From NCBI GenBank assembly GCA_024680835.1, contig JAILBP010000092.1, positions 1 through 5,929 on the forward strand: a stretch of DNA of 5,929 nucleotides, given 5' to 3'. Shown here in pieces: positions 1-5,131 of the stretch. The stretch comes from RGIG6904 sp024680835. Lineage in GTDB: Bacteria > Bacillota > Clostridia > Lachnospirales > Lachnospiraceae. Under the pieces are notes generated by a model, which did no database searches, was not told the DNA's origin, and saw nothing but the letters and a program-made list of their open reading frames with translations. Numbering within the stretch: the stretch's first letter is position 1; every line of letters starts with the position of its first letter. Made by a program: the position numbers and the translations under genes.

Positions 1-812
1 TAGCCCGAAGCCTCCTGATATGAGTAGGCTATGGTCTCCGGGGAAGATACAGTCTGCCCGTATGCTATAAACAGGGAATCCAAAGGTGAATCTTTCTGGG
101 GTTTATTGTCCTGTTCGTATCTCTGCAGAAAATCGTTGAACCTCCTGACAGCTATCTCGCCCTTCAGCAGGATCACATCCTCATGTGCGATATTGACATG
201 ATCAAAGGTTTCCGGATCAAGACCGCTCATGGACAAAAGTTCCGAGAAGCTGTAGCCCTTTTCCTTTGATTTTATGTTGAACTTCTCATATATCGCCACC
301 ATGAAAACATGAGCGTTCAGCCCGTATTTCTGCGGGTCGAAGGAGTCTGTATCTGCCTGCCCCAGCAAAAGATCGGTTACGATATTGTTATGTATTTTTT
401 CGTAAAAAAGATTCTGGTCGGACTCGGAGCGCTCTTTCGAATCAAGCTTCTCCGAGATAACCTTCAGGGCGCTCAAAAGCTCATCCTCATCCACAGGCTT
501 TGTGAGATAAGATGATACTCCAAGGCTGATGGCTTCCCTGGCGTAGGAAAAATCCGAGAAGCCGCTTAAGATTATGACTTCTCCCTCATACCCTTCAGAT
601 CTGACCTTATTCAAAACATCAAGTCCCGTCATGCCGGGCATCCTGATATCCATCATGACAAGATCCGGTGACAGGCTCATAATGCTCTTACAGGTGGCAG
701 ATCCGGTAGCGCTCTCGCCCACTATCTCGAAACCCTGTTCTTCCCAGTCTATGATATGTTTTAAGCCCTCGCGGATGATGGGCTCATCGTCCGCTATAAG
801 CACTTTTCTCAT
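1..812 (-). CDS. YesN-type two-component response regulator, 3' part missing
   Basis: The open frame runs from ATG at 812 to the window edge without a stop and gives about 270 residues, starting MRKVLIADDEPIIREGLKHI. Residues 1-120 form a receiver domain: acidic pair D8/D9, phospho-acceptor D55 in MMDIRMPG, S83 in ILSGFSDF, and K105 in LTKPVD. The rest (about 121-270) matches the poorly conserved middle region of YesN-like regulators. The late stretch AYGQTVSSPETIAYSYQEASG resembles the segment that normally precedes the C-terminal AraC-type helix-turn-helix. That DNA-binding domain is not in the window, so its presence is inference. Family members are cytoplasmic transcription factors phosphorylated by a partner histidine kinase, often controlling sugar uptake. 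No kinase gene is visible here. A GGAGAG Shine-Dalgarno site (823-818) lies 5 bases before the ATG. The start is 11 bases past the stop of the upstream hydrolase gene, so the two are probably co-transcribed. Confidence 0.93.
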   Translation of the reverse strand, partial: MRKVLIADDEPIIREGLKHIIDWEEQGFEIVGESATGSATCKSIMSLSPDLVMMDIRMPGMTGLDVLNKVRSEGYEGEVIILSGFSDFSYAREAISLGVSSYLTKPVDEDELLSALKVISEKLDSKERSESDQNLFYEKIHNNIVTDLLLGQADTDSFDPQKYGLNAHVFMVAIYEKFNIKSKEKGYSFSELLSMSGLDPETFDHVNIAHEDVILLKGEIAVRRFNDFLQRYEQDNKPQKDSPLDSLFIAYGQTVSSPETIAYSYQEASG

Positions 813-823
813 GTGATCTCTCC

Positions 824-2074
824 CTATTTTCCAGCTTTATGCACCAGCGAGTTCCGGCTCTTGTTGTAGCTTGTGAACATGAGCCTTATGCCCTCGGTAA
901 TGACTGCTCTGGTCTCCGGATCCAAGGTCTTCATGGCGTCCAGCGTCTGTCTGACGCGCTCGGGAACCGGTATTTTTTTTACATCGGAAAGCTTTTTCAG
1001 CTTCATCTGCGTCACAAGGGCATACATTCCGTTCACAAAGCGGATACGCTTGCTTTGATCCATGACATCAAGCCAGTTTTTCAGCGAATTGTCAAACACT
1101 TTGCTGGCATCCGTGGTGTCGGCTTCTCTCACCAGACAGTCTTTTTCCACTTCCCACGTAAATAGATTATGCTGATGAAAGACCTGATTGTCAATACTGT
1201 GTATTATGATGAAAGGCTCTTTATGTCCCAGGATCATGGCTATGAGCGACGACTGGGGCACAAAGGTATGTATCCTGTCGCAGATGCGGCCGTAGCCCTC
1301 GGATTCTAAGACACTGTCCACATATCCGGGGCTGTCATAGCTGAATATGTCCGTTATGCGGCTTTGTATTGCCGGATCGCAGAACGCGCCTGCGTAGCAG
1401 GAGATATTCCCGCCCTTGGAGTGTCCGCACAATATAAGGTCTCCACGGAATCCCTCCGCTACAATGTTCAGATAATTAAGACCGTGAAGCTGGCACCCCA
1501 GGGGATTTACAAAGCCCATGTTGAAATTTTCCTTCCAACCGAGGAATGTGTCATCGGTCCCCCTGAACACCACTATATTGAGATCGCCGCTGATATGCAG
1601 CGTCATGCCGCAAAACTGGCTCTCCTCATCTTCACTGATATGGTCGATAAAATCGCTGACAGTCAGCGTTTCATATCTGGGACTGTCTTTAACTCCACGG
1701 ATGAGTGCCTCATCCTGTGGATCGAGCAGATGATCACGAAAACCTTCCGTGTTCAGTATTTCATCCAAAACATCCTTCAGAAGCCGGATCCGGGTCACCG
1801 CATCCTTTTCCGGATCTTTTACTCCGGCTTTTTCAGTAGCATCCTCCCCGGACTTTTCACCGTCTGCAGCTTCTGGTGCCTCCGGTGCCGGCTCCGATTC
1901 TCCGGCGCAGATCTTCGGCACGGCGCCTCCGTACTCACCGATATCTCCTTTGCCCAAAACCAGGTCAAAGGGAGCATACACCAGCCTTGAAAACACCATC
2001 CCGTCAACCTCGTTCAAGGGAAATGCATCCAAGGTCAGATCTCCTCTCCAGCTAAGGTATTCCAACATTCCCAT
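824..2074 (-). CDS. DUF2974 / Mbeg1-like alpha/beta-hydrolase (lipase-like)
   Basis: The protein has 416 residues. Its N-terminus MGMLEYLSWRGDLTLDAFPL is the typical opening of DUF2974 (Mbeg1-like) proteins. The alpha/beta-hydrolase core shows FRGTDDT (170-176), probably near the oxyanion hole, and the nucleophile elbow GHSKGG (217-222) with S219 as likely nucleophile. H302 in the QHNLFTW stretch is the likely catalytic histidine, and D247 in YDSPG is a possible acid. The substrate is unknown; lipase or esterase activity is inferred from the fold and motifs. There is no signal peptide or clear membrane segment, so it is probably cytoplasmic. Residues 58-92 are a low-complexity E/A/P/K-rich stretch, likely disordered. 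The start at 2074 is supported by AGGAGG (2089-2084) nine bases upstream; the in-frame ATG two codons later is possible but less well spaced. The gene follows the OGG gene by 74 bases, with no terminator seen between them. Confidence 0.9.
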   Translation of the reverse strand: MGMLEYLSWRGDLTLDAFPLNEVDGMVFSRLVYAPFDLVLGKGDIGEYGGAVPKICAGESEPAPEAPEAADGEKSGEDATEKAGVKDPEKDAVTRIRLLKDVLDEILNTEGFRDHLLDPQDEALIRGVKDSPRYETLTVSDFIDHISEDEESQFCGMTLHISGDLNIVVFRGTDDTFLGWKENFNMGFVNPLGCQLHGLNYLNIVAEGFRGDLILCGHSKGGNISCYAGAFCDPAIQSRITDIFSYDSPGYVDSVLESEGYGRICDRIHTFVPQSSLIAMILGHKEPFIIIHSIDNQVFHQHNLFTWEVEKDCLVREADTTDASKVFDNSLKNWLDVMDQSKRIRFVNGMYALVTQMKLKKLSDVKKIPVPERVRQTLDAMKTLDPETRAVITEGIRLMFTSYNKSRNSLVHKAGK

Positions 2075-2148
2075 CCGGATTTTCCTCCTCAGTTTGAAAC
2101 GGAAATCAGATATATCTCACCGCTTCCGCCTTTTACCCTTTACCGCCG

Positions 2149-2964
2149 TTAACGGCCGTCATATCCCTGCTGTTTCGCAAAAAACATATATTGCTGCACA
2201 ACACCCGCAAAGCCTTTGTATCTCTCAAAATCAAACCCCTCAGGGTAATGCGCGTCCAAGATCTGCCTCACATGAGTGTCCACCGGAAAAGCATCGATAT
2301 GGTGGAGACCGAAAAGACAGATACAGTTTGCTACCTTCGGTCCGATGCCCGTGCGCTTTATGAGCTCTGCGTAGGCTTCGTCCCTGTCCATATTTTTAAG
2401 CGCCTCAAGCCAGCCAGGATCTTCACATACATATTCGGAGATCTCACGGATATAGGCATCCCTGTAACCGAGACCGAATCGCTTGTCGGAGAGGAGCGTG
2501 CTATTCTCTGCCAGTCTTTCTGCCGACGGAAATGAGAAAATACCGTCTTCGATCTCCTCGCCGAATTCGTTGCACAGGGCTTCAATGCTCTTTTTTATCC
2601 GCGGGATGTTATTATTCTGGGATATCAGGAAGGACACCACGGTCTCCCACAGATCCTGCCTTAGGATCCTGACACCCTCACCTATCTTGAAAGCGCCCTT
2701 AAGATAGTCGTCATCAGAAGACAGAACTGCTTTTGCTGCTCTCCCGTAATCTCCGGAAATATCCAGATAATCCCGCCAGATCTCATCAAACTCCCTGCTG
2801 TCGCACCCCATCTCAAAGGTTCTGTCCCCCACCTTATGAATGGTGAGGAGCTTACCGAAGGCAGGCACCCGAAATCCGCCGTCCTCAGTCTCTCTCCACC
2901 TGAAGCACTGGCCGCTTAAAGCTATTGATTTTGGATCAAAATAATCTGTTTTAATCTCTGTCAT
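2149..2964 (-). CDS. ogg: 8-oxoguanine DNA glycosylase/AP lyase (OGG family, HhH-GPD)
   Basis: This 271-residue base-excision repair enzyme should remove 8-oxoguanine opposite cytosine and nick the abasic site. The N-terminal OGG domain carries GQCFRW (18-23). LISQNNNIPRI (113-123) is the minor-groove-probing region of the family. The helix-hairpin-helix is around 203-220, with catalytic K210 in GIGPKVANCICLF, followed by D229 in FPVDTHV. The K-to-D spacing of 19 residues equals that of human OGG1 (K249/D268). C214, Q257 and F261 fall where human OGG1 has its 8-oxoguanine-contacting C253, Q315 and F319, which favours OGG over 3-methyladenine glycosylase (AlkA). Length and order are complete for a bacterial OGG. 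The ATG has only a weak upstream purine stretch. The gene starts 23 bases after the PIN-like gene, which suggests one transcript. Family assignment is strong; biochemical specificity is inferred from these residues. Confidence 0.94.
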   Translation of the reverse strand: MTEIKTDYFDPKSIALSGQCFRWRETEDGGFRVPAFGKLLTIHKVGDRTFEMGCDSREFDEIWRDYLDISGDYGRAAKAVLSSDDDYLKGAFKIGEGVRILRQDLWETVVSFLISQNNNIPRIKKSIEALCNEFGEEIEDGIFSFPSAERLAENSTLLSDKRFGLGYRDAYIREISEYVCEDPGWLEALKNMDRDEAYAELIKRTGIGPKVANCICLFGLHHIDAFPVDTHVRQILDAHYPEGFDFERYKGFAGVVQQYMFFAKQQGYDGR

Positions 2965-2987
2965 AGTACATCTATCATCCGGTCATT

Positions 2988-3977
2988 TCATGATCTGTTT
3001 TGCACAACCGTCCCCTGGTCGATCCTGTCAAGTATCTTCACATGCGCCTTGATCAGCCCATAGAATTTCTCGATATTTTCCTTGCCGTATTTGGACTGCA
3101 GTGCGGCACGGAAGGAGTTCAGGTTCTTTTTCTTTTTCCAGGTATCCGTGACAAACTGCGGAAAATCTTCCGGCATATCGGCCTTCGGTTCTGCCGTCTC
3201 AAATATCAGTCTGCAGTATGCCGCCTGTTTTTCCTCCGTTGTCATATGCTTATGCTTTGAGAGGAAATTGCTGTATGCGGAGCCGGATTTCACGGCGTTA
3301 TACAGGGATTTTGCCTTTTTGTTGCCGTAAAACAGCTGCAATGCACCGTGAAGGTCCTGCAGATTGTCCTTGCCTATTATGTACAGGATCTCTTTTGCAT
3401 TGTCATCCACGATATCCGCAGGCTGATCCTTCTTATGTCCGGATTTCTCCTGAGTGCCGTTCCGATCCTTTGAGCTTTCCGGCGTTTTATCGGAGTTAGC
3501 TGTGATATCCGGACCGTCCTGAGACCCGTTTTTTGTCTTGTCAGAAGTTCCCTGATCAGACTGTGTCTTTGTATTCTCTGCCTGCGCCTTAGCCTTGGGT
3601 CCGTTGACCTTCTTTTTACCAACGCACTCACGACCTGTCATACGCCTCACGGCAGTATTCGCACGCTTCCAGTATTTCACGATGGCGTCATAACCTGTAT
3701 CGTTGGATACGACGATAAACTCCCCGTCGCCGATGCCCGGAAGCCTGTATCCAAGCTCCGTACAGAGCTGGAAATCCAATGCATTGCTGCCCTCAAAGCA
3801 TTCTATAAAGGATACTCTGGCGTCGGATTCCTTTAACAGGATCAGGTTTCTGTAATTCATATGCGGGCTGTTAGCCGTGTAAAAAACCAGGATCTCATCC
3901 TCCGAAGTGACGGCGGACAGCAGGGAGATCCAGTTGTCGCCCACGTTTTCGCTGTCTATAAAATATGTTTTTCCCAT
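2988..3977 (-). CDS. PIN/NYN-like domain protein with duplicated C-terminal motif, putative nuclease
   Basis: The protein has 329 residues in three parts. Residues 1-120 look like a PIN-like/NYN fold: an N-terminal strand ending in an acid (YFIDSENVG, D8 and E10), D68 in NALDFQL, and FIVVSNDTGYD with D93 and D97. These spaced acids are what metal-dependent PIN nucleases use. Residues about 121-188 are a polar K/Q/N/S/D-rich linker, probably disordered. The C-terminal part (about 189-329) contains two copies of a 26-residue motif (205-230 and 285-310), each opening with NL, with ALQ at motif positions 8-10, YG at 13-14, and Y and K at 22 and 26. This region may bind nucleic acid or a partner, but that is inference. 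No signal peptide or membrane segment is present. The start is the ATG at 3977, with a modest TAGGT site 6 bases upstream. It is the first gene of a likely operon with OGG, 23 bases away. RNA or DNA cleavage is predicted, substrate unknown. Confidence 0.82.
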   Translation of the reverse strand: MGKTYFIDSENVGDNWISLLSAVTSEDEILVFYTANSPHMNYRNLILLKESDARVSFIECFEGSNALDFQLCTELGYRLPGIGDGEFIVVSNDTGYDAIVKYWKRANTAVRRMTGRECVGKKKVNGPKAKAQAENTKTQSDQGTSDKTKNGSQDGPDITANSDKTPESSKDRNGTQEKSGHKKDQPADIVDDNAKEILYIIGKDNLQDLHGALQLFYGNKKAKSLYNAVKSGSAYSNFLSKHKHMTTEEKQAAYCRLIFETAEPKADMPEDFPQFVTDTWKKKKNLNSFRAALQSKYGKENIEKFYGLIKAHVKILDRIDQGTVVQNRS

Positions 3978-3994
3978 AATTTTACCTATTAAGT

Positions 3995-4249
3995 GTTACT
4001 ATTCACAGTTATCTCCATGTGTATCCCGGCTCGACCACATACATACGCTTACTTTTATCAAAAACTGACAGCTATGACCCCTTGCTCATCAGATGAATCG
4101 GCACGATTGCTTTGCAATCTTGCCATATCGGTCGGTGCGATTATTAATCATGACTTCGTCATGATCGCACCTCCCTGTCAGCACAATCTCACATCAGTGT
4201 ATATGTATGTGATCGTGCCACACCTACCTAATTGGCTGTGAATAGTAAC
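3995..4249. repeat. 255-base nested inverted-repeat element (MITE-like or structured RNA)
   Basis: The outer ends GTTACTATTCACAG (3995-4008) and CTGTGAATAGTAAC (4236-4249) are perfect 14-base inverted repeats. Inside, 4028-4045 and 4202-4219 pair at 16 of 18 positions. CTGACAG (4065-4071) pairs with CTGTCAG (4175-4181). Within that lie two hairpins: 4100-4124 (GGCA, one mismatch, GATTGC, loop TTT, GCAATC, mismatch, TGCC) and 4134-4171 (GGTGCGAT with ATCGCACC, then CATGAC, loop TTC, GTCATG, with a 7-base bulge at 4142-4148). The stems are all nested and compatible, like a long stalk with two arms. On the minus strand one of the two mismatches in the 18-base stem becomes a G-U pair. No flanking direct repeat and no transposase is visible. 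It sits between a terminator and the PIN-like gene, ending 17 bases before that ATG. It may be a non-autonomous mobile element or the 5' leader RNA of the operon; the sequence alone does not decide. Confidence 0.8.
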
Positions 4250-4255
4250 TTTTTG

Positions 4256-4286
4256 ATCATATTCATGCTATGAAAGTTTACCCCAA
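4256..4286 (-). promoter_or_regulatory. Weak candidate promoter for the PIN-OGG operon
   Basis: A TATGAT hexamer (4261-4256, minus strand) matches the sigma-A -10 box at five of six bases. The only -35-like hexamer is TTGGGG (4286-4281), with a long 19-base spacer, so the match is poor overall. A start 6-7 bases downstream of the -10 box would fall at 4250-4249, the first base of the inverted-repeat element. The interval between the upstream terminator and the operon has no better candidate that I can see. Confidence 0.25.
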
Positions 4287-4293
4287 GCACCAC

Positions 4294-4326
4294 AAAAAGT
4301 CAAGGCGGGGAAAACTCCCCGCCTTG
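4294..4326 (-). terminator. Intrinsic terminator after the DUF975 gene
   Basis: CAAGGCGGGG (4301-4310) pairs perfectly with CCCCGCCTTG (4317-4326), and an extra A-T pair leaves an AAAC loop. On the minus strand the GC-rich stem is followed by ACTTTTTG, the expected U-tract. The plus strand has no U-tract after the stem, so it is directional. It lies 53 bases past the DUF975 stop codon. Between that stop and the stem (4327-4378) I see nothing else. Confidence 0.9.
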
Positions 4327-4378
4327 CGTAATCTCATAATATTATGTTACTCAACTGCAGTCTTAAACCGTAACAGGA

Positions 4379-4978
4379 TTAAGCCTGTGCACCGTTGTAA
4401 TCATTGATAAGATTGCGATAGAATACTGTGTGTGCTGCCTGATGATACGGAACAACCCAAAGTGTACCAATACCGCATGCGATAGAGCCTACGATGTACC
4501 ATCCGATGAAGCTGAGGTCAAGAAGGAAGAGCTCCATCTTGTGTCCGTTCATCATCTCTTTGCTGGCATCAATACAAGCCTTCCAATCATAATCCGGATG
4601 ATCAACTGCGATATAATTAGCCATTGCATATGAATAGCTCTTTACGATACCCGGGATAACGAAAAGGCATGACCACAGCATGATAAAGATCTCAGTCATA
4701 AGACCTACCATAAGGTTACGTCCGAAATCACCAAAACCAACGCTGAACATCTCGCCAATTTCCATGTCTGTCTTTTTACGGCTGATAGTAAGAAATGCGG
4801 ATGTTAAACCGATCACCAACGGTCCGTAGAGAAGAAACGCACCGATAACGGTTCCGCTCGCTGCACTGTAGATAACTGAAAATACTAAAGTTGCCAGCAA
4901 AGCCATAAGCCATCCTTTGCCGAAGATCTTGTTGCCCAGGTCGTTCCTGGCCATCTGTCTGATTGTTGGTCTGTCCAT
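4379..4978 (-). CDS. DUF975 family integral membrane protein
   Basis: With the start at 4978 the protein has 199 residues. It begins MDRPTIRQMARNDLG, a short amphipathic cytoplasmic lead typical of DUF975. Hydrophobic segments appear at about 22-38, 42-64, 88-112 and 149-176. Family hallmarks are FVIPGIVKSYSYAMANYIAVD (106-126), the A-IDASKEMMNGHK stretch (about 134-147), LSFIGW (155-160) and VVPYHQAAHTVFY (175-187). The molecular function of the family is not known. The ATG at 4978 is preferred over the in-frame TTG at 5002 because AGGAGG lies nine bases before the ATG and the proximal promoter would start transcripts at about the TTG itself. Isoleucine is encoded by ATC (15) or ATT (3), never ATA, whereas neighbouring genes use ATA freely. 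This fits higher expression. The gene has its own promoters and terminator, so it looks monocistronic. Confidence 0.92.
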   Translation of the reverse strand: MDRPTIRQMARNDLGNKIFGKGWLMALLATLVFSVIYSAASGTVIGAFLLYGPLVIGLTSAFLTISRKKTDMEIGEMFSVGFGDFGRNLMVGLMTEIFIMLWSCLFVIPGIVKSYSYAMANYIAVDHPDYDWKACIDASKEMMNGHKMELFLLDLSFIGWYIVGSIACGIGTLWVVPYHQAAHTVFYRNLINDYNGAQA

Positions 4979-4987
4979 TTGTCCTCT

Positions 4988-4993
4988 CCTCCT
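4988..4993 (-). promoter_or_regulatory. Ribosome binding site fixing the DUF975 start
   Basis: A perfect AGGAGG on the minus strand lies nine bases before the ATG at 4978. It sits inside the reading frame that would result from the upstream TTG at 5002, so it argues against that longer start. Confidence 0.85.
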
Positions 4994-5007
4994 ATTGAAC
5001 AATACGT

Positions 5008-5036
5008 ATTATAGTGTAATGATCCGCAGCTGTGAA
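5008..5036 (-). promoter_or_regulatory. Proximal sigma-A promoter of the DUF975 gene
   Basis: On the minus strand, TTCACA (5036-5031, five of six matches to the -35 box) is followed after exactly 17 bases by a perfect TATAAT (5013-5008). Transcription would begin near 5001-5002, giving a leader of about 23 bases that still includes the AGGAGG site. Confidence 0.8.
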
Positions 5037-5079
5037 CACATACTCCGTACCACAACCGCACATCTTTTAACAGTTTCGT

Positions 5080-5108
5080 ATTTTCGCACATTGTATACAA
5101 ATTGTCAA
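5080..5108 (-). promoter_or_regulatory. Distal sigma-A promoter of the DUF975 gene
   Basis: A perfect TTGACA -35 box (5108-5103) is followed by a 17-base spacer and GAAAAT (5085-5080), four of six matches to the -10 box. It begins 23 bases after the stop codon of the MocR-like gene, with no terminator hairpin seen between them, so some readthrough from that gene is possible. It lies about 70 bases upstream of the proximal promoter. Confidence 0.65.
5091..5100. promoter_or_regulatory. Candidate operator palindrome in the distal promoter spacer
   Basis: TTGTATACAA is a perfect 10-base palindrome lying wholly between the -35 and -10 boxes of the distal promoter, a position where a bound repressor would block polymerase. 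The GT...AC arrangement resembles sites of GntR-family regulators (known family trend). A role here is inference, and a 10-base AT-rich palindrome can arise by chance. Confidence 0.35.
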
Positions 5109-5131
5109 CAGATATCTTACAGAAGTTTTTT

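Noticed and set aside
1364..1990. Long plus-strand open frame (208 codons) opposite the hydrolase gene
   Set aside because: It is an antisense shadow of the DUF2974 gene, which has family motifs and a good ribosome binding site; the plus frame has neither.
2145..2156. Perfect 12-base palindrome GCCGTTAACGGC over the OGG stop codon
   Set aside because: No loop and no U-tract follow it, so it is not an intrinsic terminator. It is short enough to be chance.
1749..2363. Plus-strand open frame (204 codons) crossing the hydrolase-OGG junction
   Set aside because: It overlaps two well-supported minus-strand genes, is serine/proline-rich as expected for an antisense frame, and lacks an upstream Shine-Dalgarno site.
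4076..4110. CUGAUGAG on the minus strand inside the element, resembling the hammerhead ribozyme core
   Set aside because: The required GAAA box and a matching stem II and cleavage site do not follow. The string comes from the short CATCAGATG palindrome.
3993..4241. 82-codon plus-strand open frame filling the inverted-repeat element
   Set aside because: It almost coincides with the palindromic element, has no ribosome binding site, opposes all neighbouring genes, and its translation shows no recognisable domain. The stems explain the sequence better.
4885..5100. Minus-strand 71-codon open frame overlapping the start of the DUF975 gene
   Set aside because: It lies in another frame over the promoters and the coding start of a well-supported gene, and its product has no recognisable features.
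5008..5131. Possible intrinsic terminator for the MocR-like gene
   Set aside because: After the stop there are A- and T-rich runs but no GC-rich stem before the TTGACA box.
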